Source of the DNA: Spirochaetia bacterium
GTDB taxonomy: Bacteria > Spirochaetota > Leptospiria > Turneriellales > JAOUOS01
Assembly: GCA_029880285.1 (NCBI GenBank)
Contig: JAOUOS010000025.1
Location: 1 to 44,266 of the forward strand
Direction of reading: 5' to 3'
DNA: 44,266 nt
Part shown: piece after piece, positions 1 to 8,152 of the stretch
Numbering within the stretch: the stretch's first letter is position 1
Layout of the letters: the number at the start of each line of letters is the position of its first letter
The notes under the pieces: model-generated
The model's input: only the letters and a program-made list of their open reading frames with translations
The model's database searches: none
What the model was told of the DNA's origin: nothing
Program-made: the position numbers and the translations under genes

Positions 1-136
1 CAGTTAACCGCAAAACTCATCGTAAATCGTTTTTGCTTTACGGCCATCTTCGCGCATGAATTGAGGTTAATTCGCGCTTATCTGGCCTACAAAAACGATT
101 TACGACGACTTAAAAGATCGAACGTTATCAGAAATC
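1..136. repeat. Structured intergenic repeat, copy A (attC-like or MITE-like)
   Basis: No gene is visible here. A perfect 16-bp inverted repeat (20-35 TCGTAAATCGTTTTTG, with its complement at 90-105) encloses a 54-nt loop. The outer ends are also roughly inverted: CAGTTAAC at 1-8 and GTTATCAG at 124-131. The 43 bases at 82-124 match 5065-5107 at 37 of 43 positions in the same orientation, and CCATCTTCGC (44-53) recurs at 4998-5007. The minus strand of 124-136 reads GATTTCTGATAAC, a variant of the motif seen in copies B and C. It lies just downstream of the ABC permease stop. The element may continue to the left of the window. Confidence 0.7.
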
Positions 137-197
137 CCTGAGAGCTAGTATTACTTCTCTATATATAAAATAAATTAAAAATATATTTTTTAATATT

Positions 198-986
198 TTA
201 GTTATCCGCATTTTTCCATTGAAGCCATGTAGCAATTGCGCCTAAAAACCCCATTGCAAATACAAGAATAAAACTAAAGAAATTAATTTGAGATTTTTCT
301 TCTCCTCCCGCACCACTGTATAGTCCTGGTATGGCCCATGGGGTATATTCGCCAAAACCAAGTGCTCCCATGATTTGACCAACAGCCATTGAGAAAAAAA
401 CAAATCCAAGGGGGGCCATATATCCCCTGCCAATGGCAGCAAACCATGCAACTGGAAACCCTACAATTGTTACCAATAACCAGATATAACAAAATTTTGC
501 AAGAGCATTAATATATGATACTATGTTCCAACCATCCAATTCTATTAACCATCCCAAAAATGAACCCAACAAAAATATCCAGATTGAAACAATAAGAGAC
601 CATAGGCAGATAACAATAAATTTAGCAGCTATTATAAAACTTCTTGGTATAGGCAGCGTCAAAATATCCTTAATTGTTTTATCTGCATATTCTCTTCCAA
701 ATACCCAACTGGTCATAAAACCAAACACAATTATCCCACCAATACCAAGTGTCATATTTAAAAACCCAAAATACCCTATCCAATCAGCTGAAAGACCCGC
801 AAGATTCGCTTTTGCTTCTAATAGAGGACTATTTTCAGATATAGAAGGATCACGAACAATCATCACAAATATGGTTGCGATAATCGGCGCAATTGAAAAA
901 CCAACAAAGATTATCCAAAAAACTATTGAATGTAAAATTTTTAATAATTCAATGTAAATTGCAGATACCAATAACCTTATTTTCAT
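198..986 (-). CDS. ABC transporter permease (ABC-2 type)
   Basis: This is an integral membrane subunit of 262 residues. Hydrophobic stretches suggest about six membrane segments: one near residues 20-45, a pair around 70-95 and 118-146, and three more in the second half. The layout matches ABC-2 type permeases of the bacitracin/Na+ export class (BcrB or NatB-like). It starts 8 bp after the stop of the ATPase gene, with AGGA before the ATG, so the two genes form an operon coding for one transporter. The substrate cannot be read from sequence; drug, peptide or ion export are the usual roles. Structured repeat A follows its stop codon. Confidence 0.8.
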   Translation of the reverse strand: MKIRLLVSAIYIELLKILHSIVFWIIFVGFSIAPIIATIFVMIVRDPSISENSPLLEAKANLAGLSADWIGYFGFLNMTLGIGGIIVFGFMTSWVFGREYADKTIKDILTLPIPRSFIIAAKFIVICLWSLIVSIWIFLLGSFLGWLIELDGWNIVSYINALAKFCYIWLLVTIVGFPVAWFAAIGRGYMAPLGFVFFSMAVGQIMGALGFGEYTPWAIPGLYSGAGGEEKSQINFFSFILVFAMGFLGAIATWLQWKNADN

Positions 987-994
987 TGTTCATC

Positions 995-1906
995 CTATTT
1001 TATAATTCTTAAAAAATATGATTCCAGATCTTCTTGAACCATTTTTATTTCATATGGGGGGGTTTGCATATTGACCAACAACTTTACAATTTCTTCTCGA
1101 ATTTTTGTTGATTTTGCTCCATTTATAATAATTGAATTATCATCTTTATTACTTATAATCTCGTATCCGGATTTTTTTAAAATTTTTACTGCATTGTTTT
1201 TCTTATTTACTTTTAGAATAAGATATTTTTTAATCTTTTTTTCAAGTTCATATGAGCTTACATCTTTTAAAAGACGCCCATCATGAATAATCCCGATTCT
1301 ATCTGCTGTCTTTGATATTTCTTCGAGATGATGACTTGAAACAAAAATCGTAACATTATCATTACGGGCTAACTCCATTAATATCTCACGTATTTCAACA
1401 ATTCCAACAGGATCAAGACCATTGGCTGGTTCATCAAGAATTAGTATCTCTGGTTTATGCATCATCGCTTTTGCCAAGCCTAATCTTTGCAAATTCCCTA
1501 GTGAAAGCTCCCCTGCTTTTTTTTCGGTATATCTTGTAAGTTTTAGCTTATTAATAATCTTCATTACTGGCTCTGCTTTTCTTTTTAAGCCTCTCAAACG
1601 CCGAAATATTTCAAGGTTTTCTCGCACTGTTAATTCAGGATATGAATTAGCTGTTTCAACTAAACATCCAACTTTTTCCCAAGGCCCTTGTTTTTTAGGT
1701 GTAATTATTTTACCATTCACTGTAACGATGCCCGAAGTCGGCCATATTAAACCCAACATAGATTTTATTGTTGTAGTTTTTCCTGCTCCATTTAATCCTA
1801 GAAAACCATAAATTTCACCTTTCTTAACATTTAATGATACTGCATCAAGTGCCTTAAATTTACCATAAATTTTTGTAAGATTTTCTATTTCAATTACAAA
1901 AGACAT
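995..1906 (-). CDS. ABC transporter ATP-binding protein
   Basis: This is the nucleotide-binding subunit of 303 residues that powers the adjacent permease. Walker A is GLNGAGKTT (37-45), the signature is LSLGN (134-138) instead of the usual LSGGQ, Walker B is ILILDEP (154-160) and the switch histidine is H192. The C-terminal 90 residues after the ATPase core match the extension common in BcrA/NatA-type ABC-2 ATPases. There is no strong Shine-Dalgarno before the ATG. A 260-bp spacer holding structured repeat C lies upstream, so this operon is bracketed by repeats A and C. The substrate is unknown. Confidence 0.88.
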   Translation of the reverse strand: MSFVIEIENLTKIYGKFKALDAVSLNVKKGEIYGFLGLNGAGKTTTIKSMLGLIWPTSGIVTVNGKIITPKKQGPWEKVGCLVETANSYPELTVRENLEIFRRLRGLKRKAEPVMKIINKLKLTRYTEKKAGELSLGNLQRLGLAKAMMHKPEILILDEPANGLDPVGIVEIREILMELARNDNVTIFVSSHHLEEISKTADRIGIIHDGRLLKDVSSYELEKKIKKYLILKVNKKNNAVKILKKSGYEIISNKDDNSIIINGAKSTKIREEIVKLLVNMQTPPYEIKMVQEDLESYFLRIIK

Positions 1907-1970
1907 AATTCATGATATTTATTCTTCATTATATCGTCAATATCCTTTTCATGAAAATATTTTAATCGAA

Positions 1971-2145
1971 CTCTCAGTGACATCTGATAACGAGTATGTA
2001 GAATAAGTCAATTTCTAAAATTTCAACTTAAGCTGAGCTAAGTTACATTAAGTTATAAGAGGTTTTCTACCCCATAAAACACTTATTCTACAGTCTCAAC
2101 AGCGGTTTTAAGGTACGCGGCCTTGCGGTCTTTAATATGCGGTAA
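1971..2145. repeat. Structured intergenic repeat, copy C
   Basis: The spacer 1907-2166 contains no gene. GACATCTGATAAC at 1979-1991 is identical to 4925-4937 in copy B. TGTAGAATAAGT (1997-2008) pairs perfectly with ACTTATTCTACA (2081-2092). An inner imperfect palindrome lies around AACTTAAGCTGAGCTAAGTT. CTGATAAC (1984-1991) faces GTTATAAG (2052-2059), giving the AAC...GTT boundary also seen in copies A and D. It sits between the ABC ATPase start and the hydrolase stop, where both genes run on the minus strand. Confidence 0.6.
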
Positions 2146-2166
2146 GGGTTTTATGTCTTATTTATT

Positions 2167-3036
2167 TTATGCTAAGAAATTTAATATTTCTTTAATCAGC
2201 CATTTTCTAAATTCATCTGTTGTAGGCGGGCAATGAAGTGAATTCTTAATTAATTCTGCATTTATTAAGTTCTTGAATACTTTTTTTGATCTATTTATTA
2301 ATTTCTCTCCGGGAAAACTTACATCTAATTCGGCGCCTACTACAAAAGTTGGCGCTTTGTAATTTTCCAATTCTTTTTCTTTTACTAGAGAAGGTATGCT
2401 CATATTCGTCTTATATGCAAGTACCGAATCTGCAATATATGGCAGCCAGTCATCAGTCATAGTTGTAATTAAGTTTTTTGCAAATGAATTTAACCTTTTT
2501 GGGGTTTGATTTTTTTGATATAGGTATAATGGTAATATCATTTTTCTTAATCCATCCCAGGGTGAACCATTAACTAACCCAGCCGGCACTAATAAAAACA
2601 TTTTATTAATTCTCTCTGGCGCGATAATGGCTGTTCTAATGCCTATAAATCCTCCCCAACTTACTCCAACGATATTCACTTTATTTAACTTATATGCATC
2701 CAGTACTTCTAGCAACCATTTGCCATAATTATTATTTTTTACAGAGATTTTACTATCTTCACTTTTTACTGACTGCCCTATTATATCTATCGCATATACA
2801 CGAAAATTCTTCATTAAATCAGAAAACTCAGATAAAACATGTGATGAGCTTGTCATCGCTGCGTGAAGTAAAACCAAAGGCGGTAAATTTTTTTGCCCGC
2901 CAATAAGTAAATGGGTCTTACCGAACGATGTCTCAATATATTTGCTCTCGGTAGGGTATTTAATTTTTTCTCTAAATCTATTGTGCCAATCATTGATTTT
3001 TTCTCGTGATTCTTTGTTCTTAAAAATTACATCCAT
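2167..3036 (-). CDS. Alpha/beta hydrolase
   Basis: This is a cytoplasmic serine hydrolase of 289 residues. The nucleophile elbow is GVSWGG with S126; the acid is probably D238 (GAELD) and the base H268 (SLHCPP). The oxyanion-side motif LVLLHAA (55-60) is the usual HG-like turn in altered form. There is no signal peptide. The gene starts 1 bp after the tetR stop, and its Shine-Dalgarno (AAGGAG) lies inside the last codons of tetR, so the two are translated together. The TetR protein probably controls it. The substrate is unknown; an ester, lactone or epoxide are all possible in this superfamily. Confidence 0.85.
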   Translation of the reverse strand: MDVIFKNKESREKINDWHNRFREKIKYPTESKYIETSFGKTHLLIGGQKNLPPLVLLHAAMTSSSHVLSEFSDLMKNFRVYAIDIIGQSVKSEDSKISVKNNNYGKWLLEVLDAYKLNKVNIVGVSWGGFIGIRTAIIAPERINKMFLLVPAGLVNGSPWDGLRKMILPLYLYQKNQTPKRLNSFAKNLITTMTDDWLPYIADSVLAYKTNMSIPSLVKEKELENYKAPTFVVGAELDVSFPGEKLINRSKKVFKNLINAELIKNSLHCPPTTDEFRKWLIKEILNFLA

Positions 3037-3037
3037 T

Positions 3038-3661
3038 TTATTCTCCTTCTTTTATTGATTTTATATACTCACTGGTTAATTTTTCAACTAACTCAACAGG
3101 TGACTTGTAAGCCTCTTGTACCCATGCGATTAATGCAAAGTAAAAAAATGATAAAAAAGAAACTGAAAAAATCATGCTATTTATTTCTTTTTTTATTTCG
3201 CCATTTTTTTGTGCTTCTTTACATATAGATTCAATCATATGGTGTACTTCTGAAGTTTGTTGAGCAAATTTGTTGGCCCATGGTTCTTCTGCAAATAAAG
3301 ATTCTTTTAACAATATTTTTGATAACTTTGGTCTTCTTTCGTAGTAGTTAAATACTCCTTTTGTTAAATAAGATAATTTTTCTTCAATATTACCTTGCTT
3401 CATACTTTCAAAGGTCTTTTTAATTGTAGTTTCTAAGTCTTCATATAATGCTGAATGCAATAAATTCATTTTATCTTTATAATGATTTATTACGCTGCCA
3501 GGAGCAACACCTGATCTTTTGGCTATATCGCGTATATTTGCTTTCTCAAACCCTACTTCTTCAAAAGTTTCTCTAGCAGAATCTAATATTGTCTTTGCGG
3601 TCTTTTCTTTTTGTAGCTTACGAGCTTTCCCTTTTCCCGACTGATCGCTAAACGTGTTCAA
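3038..3661 (-). CDS. TetR/AcrR family transcriptional regulator
   Basis: This is a DNA-binding regulator of 207 residues. The N-terminal helix-turn-helix spans about residues 43-62 (IRDIAKRSGVAPGSV, ending NHYKDK), typical of TetR, and an all-helical ligand domain follows. No in-frame ATG exists before residue 65, so the start must be the TTG at 3661 or another non-ATG codon. That TTG lies in the centre of a 31-bp palindrome, which suggests that the protein represses its own operon and also lowers its translation. It is followed directly by the hydrolase gene. The ligand is unknown. Confidence 0.87.
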   Translation of the reverse strand: MNTFSDQSGKGKARKLQKEKTAKTILDSARETFEEVGFEKANIRDIAKRSGVAPGSVINHYKDKMNLLHSALYEDLETTIKKTFESMKQGNIEEKLSYLTKGVFNYYERRPKLSKILLKESLFAEEPWANKFAQQTSEVHHMIESICKEAQKNGEIKKEINSMIFSVSFLSFFYFALIAWVQEAYKSPVELVEKLTSEYIKSIKEGE

Positions 3662-3676
3662 TGAACATGTTTAGCG
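3646..3676. promoter_or_regulatory. Putative TetR operator overlapping the tetR start
   Basis: The left arm CGCTAAACGTGTTCA (3646-3660) and right arm TGAACATGTTTAGCG (3662-3676) are inverted repeats with one mismatch around a single central base. Size and symmetry fit a TetR-family operator. The palindrome covers the TTG start of the regulator itself, so bound repressor would block the promoter-proximal end of the tetR-hydrolase operon. Binding is inferred. Confidence 0.65.
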
Positions 3677-3721
3677 TATATAGGTATTTTGTAAAGATTT
3701 TTTTTCCTTTTTGCAATGCAT

Positions 3722-4807
3722 CTAAACATTAGATTTGTTTTTACTTTTATAAATTTCATGAACTGAAATAATTATTAATGTTAAAAAAGTTATCGGCAGA
3801 ATAAAATAGAGTACAATAGCGTTGAAAATTGGCAATGCATCATGATGAGATGTATTCATAATGAGATAGATAGTGTATATAATATAATAACCTAAAAATA
3901 AAAATCCTTCTGGCCTTGTTATTCTTCCTCCGGTAAAAAATATGGGAAGACATATAAAAGCGACTCCAATCATTATTGGAATATCGAAACCTATAAAAGA
4001 TGAGGATACATCTATTCCTGAAGGTGCAACAATACTTGACATTCCAAGAACTCCCATTATATTAAAAATATTACTTCCAACTACATTCCCTACTGCAATA
4101 TCACGTTCACCTCTGATACTCGCTATAACAGAGGTTACAACTTCAGGAAGAGATGTGCCTGCGGCCACAATTGTTAGACCAATTACTACTTCGCTTATCC
4201 CAATATACTGTGCAAAAATAATCGCACTCTCAACCAACCATTCTGAACCAAAAATAAGAAATATAAGACCTAGAATAACATAGAATCCATTTTTTAACCA
4301 GCCAAAGGAAGACTTTTCTTTTTCGCTGAATTCTTTTGCATATTCTTCTTTTACTTTTGAATTCTCTTTTTTGCTTGTATAAATTAGAAATCCTATATAA
4401 ATCATTAAACCAATGAATAATATTATTCCATTCCAGTGGTTTATATTCCCATCGAGTGTAAAAAACAAAACAAGAAATGACAGTATAATCATTAGAGGAA
4501 CATCAAACCGAATTAATTGTTGCGATACTGTCAATGGAGTGATTATAGCAGAAAGTCCTAGAATAAACAGTACGTTGAAAATATTGCTTCCTACCACATT
4601 TCCAAGACTTAATCCAGCTTTATCCGTTAAAGCTGATTTTATACTTACTGCAAGTTCTGGTGAGCTTGTTCCAAAAGCTACAACAGTTAAACCTATTACA
4701 AGAGGAGATATCCCTATTGATGCAGCAAGTCGTGATGCTCCCCTAACCAGTAGTTCTGCACCTCCTATTAAAAGAAGGAGGCCTATAATAAATAATATAA
4801 TTTGCAT
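3722..4807 (-). CDS. Calcium/sodium antiporter (CaCA family, YrbG-like)
   Basis: This is an inner-membrane cation exchanger of 361 residues. The two hallmark alpha repeats are present: FGTSSPE (45-51) followed by GNVVGSNIFN, and AGTSLPE (216-222) followed by the same GNVVGSNIFN. Each half has about five membrane helices, separated by a charged cytoplasmic loop near residues 145-170. The C-terminal 50 residues add a further membrane segment beyond the roughly 325 residues of E. coli YrbG. Glutamates E51 and E222 should form the ion site. It is a single gene between the tetR operon and repeat B. Ca2+ is the likely substrate by family, but other cations are possible. Confidence 0.88.
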   Translation of the reverse strand: MQIILFIIGLLLLIGGAELLVRGASRLAASIGISPLVIGLTVVAFGTSSPELAVSIKSALTDKAGLSLGNVVGSNIFNVLFILGLSAIITPLTVSQQLIRFDVPLMIILSFLVLFFTLDGNINHWNGIILFIGLMIYIGFLIYTSKKENSKVKEEYAKEFSEKEKSSFGWLKNGFYVILGLIFLIFGSEWLVESAIIFAQYIGISEVVIGLTIVAAGTSLPEVVTSVIASIRGERDIAVGNVVGSNIFNIMGVLGMSSIVAPSGIDVSSSFIGFDIPIMIGVAFICLPIFFTGGRITRPEGFLFLGYYIIYTIYLIMNTSHHDALPIFNAIVLYFILPITFLTLIIISVHEIYKSKNKSNV

Positions 4808-4914
4808 AGCCTTAAACCAATGCGGGCAGTCAAATATTTATGGCATTTCTAAGCTGCAATTAATATTTAAGTTCAAATTTTACTATTTTATCGTCCAAAT
4901 AAAGATAACGACCC

Positions 4915-5112
4915 AACTCACAGGGACATCTGATAACAATGGATTTAAGCTGGAACCCGCTCTGTCTCGCAGATATAAGCACTACACGTCCCTGCTACCA
5001 TCTTCGCAAGCACATGTCGACAACTCTGTAACGGCGGGGGGCCTTCGGATAGCTTCACTTGCAACTGGCTTACAAAAACAATTTACAACGACTGAAAAGA
5101 ACAAACGGTAGA
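4915..5112. repeat. Structured intergenic repeat, copy B
   Basis: The 484-bp gap 4808-5291 has no convincing gene and is locally GC-richer than its surroundings (for example GGCGGGGGGCC near 5033). GACATCTGATAAC is at 4925-4937. CAGGGAC (4921-4927) is inverted as GTCCCTG (4988-4994). CCATCTTCGC (4998-5007) and the 43 bases at 5065-5107 match copy A, the latter at 37 of 43 positions. TCTTCGCAAGC (5001-5011) is found on the minus strand of copy D. A small palindrome TACAAC-CA-GTTGTA lies outside it at 5193-5206. Confidence 0.65.
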
Positions 5113-5291
5113 AGCAATGCCAGCATATTATTTCTTCGTGTTATATGCTACTGCATGTTGGTAAAATTGACTTTCTGAATTATTCAACTTTGTACAACCA
5201 GTTGTAAATAATTATACCAATTTTTATTAAAAAAAAACATTAAATTCTTAACAATTTACATAAGAGATATTAAGTTAAATATTGAATTCTT

Positions 5292-5837
5292 TTATATTGC
5301 CCCAGCTGTTTCCAATAATTTAATAATTTCTGTATGCTCATATTCCTTTGCATATGATAGAGGTGTGCGGCCATATATATCAATAACATTAACATCAGAA
5401 CCAGCATCAATCAATAACTGAACTATTTTTGTATATCCTTTTATACATGCAGAGGTTAAAGCAGTTTGGCCACTAACAGAAGGTGCTACGTCGGCACCTG
5501 CATTTAATAAGAGATCAACTATCTGTGTGTAACCTCTATTAGCGGCAAACATCAATGGTGTAGCACCATAATTATCTGATATATTTACATCAGCCCCCTC
5601 ACTTATTAAATAGGCTACCACTTCTGTGCAACCGTGATTAGAGGCTTCCAATATTGCTGTACCACCCAAATCATTGACAGCATTGATATCTGCCCCAGAT
5701 TTCAAAGCGTCTTTCACACCTTCAATATCACACGCCCACGCATCGTTTATTAATTCTTGATTAACATCGGAATCTTCATTTGCACAATTAGTTATGAATT
5801 TTAAAATAAATAATACAATTATAAGTTTTCTTATCAT
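5292..5837 (-). CDS. Ankyrin-repeat lipoprotein
   Basis: I place the start at the ATG at 5837 (181 residues), because it begins a lipoprotein signal peptide: MIRKL, a hydrophobic run, then FITNC with the cysteine at residue 17. An upstream in-frame ATG at 5912 would bury this signal. About four ankyrin repeats follow, each with the GADVN / GxTPLxxA / GYTxIVxLLLxAG pattern. They form a protein-binding surface, here probably on the periplasmic side of a membrane. Asparagine before the cysteine is unusual for a proteobacterial lipobox; spirochaetes accept a looser lipobox. The partner is unknown. It lies between repeat B and the divergent kinase pair. Confidence 0.8.
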   Translation of the reverse strand: MIRKLIIVLFILKFITNCANEDSDVNQELINDAWACDIEGVKDALKSGADINAVNDLGGTAILEASNHGCTEVVAYLISEGADVNISDNYGATPLMFAANRGYTQIVDLLLNAGADVAPSVSGQTALTSACIKGYTKIVQLLIDAGSDVNVIDIYGRTPLSYAKEYEHTEIIKLLETAGAI

Positions 5838-5989
5838 ATTTTTCCCATACAAATATCTTATTTTCAATACATTAATATTATTATCATGAGTGTTTGTCAA
5901 ATATTTTTTCAATTTTCTTCACGGCTATTCATGAGTTTTTATACTTGTTTATTAAATTTAATATTATATTTTAGGCAGGGGTTATTGAA

Positions 5990-6988
5990 ATGGCAATTCC
6001 TGATTATATTGCCCAATTATTAAACAAAGACCTATACGGTGCGGGTAATAAAGAAATAAATTTAATTCAAACGCATATATCATACGTGATTATTACTGAT
6101 AATTTTGTTTATAAAATAAAAAAACCAGTACAATTTAGTTTTTTAGATTTTTCAACACTAGATAAAAGAAAAAAATACTGTTATAAAGAAGTAGAGTTAA
6201 ATAAACGGCTTTCACCTGATATATATCTTGGCGTTTTAGAAATTAAAAAATTTAATAATAAATTTAACTACGGCAAAACAGGAGATACAATTGATTACTG
6301 CGTAAAAATGAAACGTATTCCTGAAGATAAAATGATGATAAACTTAATAAAAAATAATAAAATCACTAAAGAACATATTCAAAAAACAGCGTCTCTTATC
6401 GCAAATTTTCACAAGAAAGCAAAGTCAAATCAAGAAATAAGCAAATTTGGATCTTTAGAATCCATTCATAAAAATATCAACGGAAATTATGAATACGCAG
6501 AAAAATACATCGGCAAAACTCTTTCAAAAGAAACTTTTAACAAGATAAAAAATTATTCAGACTTATTCTTAAAAGAAAACCAAGACTTATTTATAAAACG
6601 AATAAATACAGGAAAAATAAAAGACTGCCATGGTGATATTCATATGGAACATGTATGTATTGATGAAAAAATTTATATTTATGACTGTATTGAATTTAAT
6701 GAACGATTCAGGTACTGCGATGTTATCTCTGAAATCGCCTTCTTAGCAATGGATTTAGATTTTCATCAAAGAAGTGATTTATCAAAGTTATTTGTTAATT
6801 ACTACAAAGAATTTTCAAAAGATAATGACATTGAAAAATTATTAAATTTTTATAAATGCTATCGGGCCTGTGTTCGCGGCAAGGTAGATAGCTTTGAAAT
6901 AGATGATGAAAATCTATCATCTATAGAAAAAGAAAAAGCAAAAAATCTAGCCGCGAAATACTTTAGGTTAGCAGAAAGTTATGTATAA
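5990..6988 (+). CDS. Aminoglycoside phosphotransferase-like kinase (COG2187 family)
   Basis: This protein of 332 residues has a kinase-like (APH) fold. The N-terminal lobe has FVYKIKKPVQFSFLDFST, characteristic of the COG2187 group, and the catalytic loop is CHGDIHMEH with HGD at about residues 214-216, followed by IYDCIEFN. In many bacteria this domain is the first half of a single protein whose second half is a P-loop kinase. Here that half is the next gene, overlapping by 8 nt, so the two are translated together and probably work together. The substrate is not established. Aminoglycoside resistance should not be assumed. The gene diverges from the ankyrin gene. Confidence 0.8.
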   Translation: MAIPDYIAQLLNKDLYGAGNKEINLIQTHISYVIITDNFVYKIKKPVQFSFLDFSTLDKRKKYCYKEVELNKRLSPDIYLGVLEIKKFNNKFNYGKTGDTIDYCVKMKRIPEDKMMINLIKNNKITKEHIQKTASLIANFHKKAKSNQEISKFGSLESIHKNINGNYEYAEKYIGKTLSKETFNKIKNYSDLFLKENQDLFIKRINTGKIKDCHGDIHMEHVCIDEKIYIYDCIEFNERFRYCDVISEIAFLAMDLDFHQRSDLSKLFVNYYKEFSKDNDIEKLLNFYKCYRACVRGKVDSFEIDDENLSSIEKEKAKNLAAKYFRLAESYV

Positions 6989-7541
6989 AACCACACTTAT
7001 TATTATGTCTGGACTATCAGGAACAGGTAAAAGCGCGATAGCTGAAGCGCTTTCAAAAAAATTAAAATTTAAAATTATTAAATCTGATATCGTTAGAAAA
7101 AAAATGGCCCGACTTACAAAAACACAAAGAAGTAAAGAAGGGTTTGAAAAAGGAATTTACTCAAAAGAGTTTTCAATAAAGACCTATGATAAACTGTTTG
7201 ATCTCGCGGGAAAAAATCTAAGATCTAAAAAAAACACTATTCTTGACGCTACTTTTTCAACATTTGAATCTCGTCTTAATGCAAAAACAATTGCAGAAAA
7301 AACAAATTCCTCTTTTTTTATAATTTACTGCGATTGTGATGAACAAGAAGTAAAAAAAAGACTTACCATGCGTGAAATAGAAAACAAAGACATATCAGAT
7401 GCCGGATGGGAAGTTTACCAAAAACAAAAAAGTAATTTTAACCATCTTAATAAAGAAGAAAAAAAAACAACTATATTTATTGACACAAAAAAAGATACTG
7501 ATTTTAATATAAATTTTATTTTAAATCACTTAAAACTATAA
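6981..7541 (+). CDS. P-loop kinase (COG0645 family), partner of the upstream APH-like protein
   Basis: This protein of 186 residues has Walker A GLSGTGKSA (11-19). A lid-type arginine region (CDEQEVKKRLTMRE) and ILDATFS, a Walker-B-like segment, follow, as in small-molecule kinases related to gluconate and shikimate kinases. Its ATG lies inside the end of the upstream gene (tATGtaTAA), giving translational coupling. The pair matches the two halves of the fused APH/ATP-binding protein found elsewhere. The cellular substrate is unknown. A 96-bp spacer with a promoter-like -10 follows before bactofilin. Confidence 0.8.
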   Translation: MYKTTLIIMSGLSGTGKSAIAEALSKKLKFKIIKSDIVRKKMARLTKTQRSKEGFEKGIYSKEFSIKTYDKLFDLAGKNLRSKKNTILDATFSTFESRLNAKTIAEKTNSSFFIIYCDCDEQEVKKRLTMREIENKDISDAGWEVYQKQKSNFNHLNKEEKKTTIFIDTKKDTDFNINFILNHLKL

Positions 7542-7621
7542 TTCGCAACCGCACATAGGCAATTCAGATTTAGTATTATAAAAATACTTGTCATTGTCAA
7601 ATTGATATTAACAATGGCTAA

Positions 7622-7627
7622 TATAAT
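7622..7627 (+). promoter_or_regulatory. Candidate -10 box of the bactofilin gene
   Basis: TATAAT lies 10 bp before the bactofilin ATG (7638), in a spacer containing TTGTCA and TTGATA elements at non-ideal distances. No Shine-Dalgarno is present. If this box is used, the mRNA would have only a few leader bases. Confidence 0.35.
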
Positions 7628-7637
7628 TTAAAAATCT

Positions 7638-8045
7638 ATGGCAAAACCTAATGAAACAAATTCAATTATTGGCGAAGGCTCTGTATTTGAAGGCAAATTT
7701 TATATCTCAGGCAGCTTAAAAGTTGACGGTAAATTTGAAGGAGATATACATACTGATGAAACACTGGTTATAGGTGAAACAGGCAAAGTAAAAACAAATA
7801 TTAAAGCCGAAAGAGTAGTTTTAGCCGGCACTCTTATAGGTGACATACAGGCTAGAGAAGAAGTGCGTTTAACTGAAACCGGCAGAATGATGGGTAATAT
7901 TGATACCCCCGTATTAAATTTATCTAGAGGCGTTGTATTTAAAGGCAGCGTTAATATTTCAGGAGGGCAAAAAAAAGAAATACAAAAAATAATTGAAGAA
8001 TCTTTCGGTGGGCCTAAAGAAATAGATAAAAAAGCTGCAGTATAA
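7638..8045 (+). CDS. Bactofilin
   Basis: This protein of 135 residues consists almost wholly of the bactofilin (DUF583) beta-helix. It starts at SIIGEGSVFEGKF and shows regular short glycine-rich turns (GDIHTDE, GKVKTNIKAE, GDIQAREE, GNIDTP). A short charged tail (KKEIQKI to the end) follows. Bactofilins polymerise without nucleotide into cytoskeletal filaments and localise cell-wall enzymes. The next gene encodes a membrane-anchored LysM/M23 peptidase, the classic partner, so this pair probably shapes the cell. The ATG has no clear ribosome binding site. Confidence 0.93.
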   Translation: MAKPNETNSIIGEGSVFEGKFYISGSLKVDGKFEGDIHTDETLVIGETGKVKTNIKAERVVLAGTLIGDIQAREEVRLTETGRMMGNIDTPVLNLSRGVVFKGSVNISGGQKKEIQKIIEESFGGPKEIDKKAAV

Positions 8046-8152
8046 ATTAGATAATAGAAGGTATTCATATATCTTTTTTATGTATGAAAACCATTAAAAA
8101 TACTTAACAATAAGGGTACAAATAACCGAAAATTAAAAAAGCGGGATAACAA

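Noticed and set aside
523..957. 144-residue plus-strand open frame opposite the ABC permease
   Set aside because: The minus strand encodes a clear membrane protein with an operon partner; the opposite frame has no family features.
4413..5111. 232-residue plus-strand open frame
   Set aside because: It is the shadow of the exchanger gene running into repeat B; it has no known motif and low-complexity composition.
5990..6988. Aminoglycoside resistance gene
   Set aside because: The HGD loop is shared by the whole APH-like fold, and the surrounding motifs fit COG2187, which is not a resistance family.
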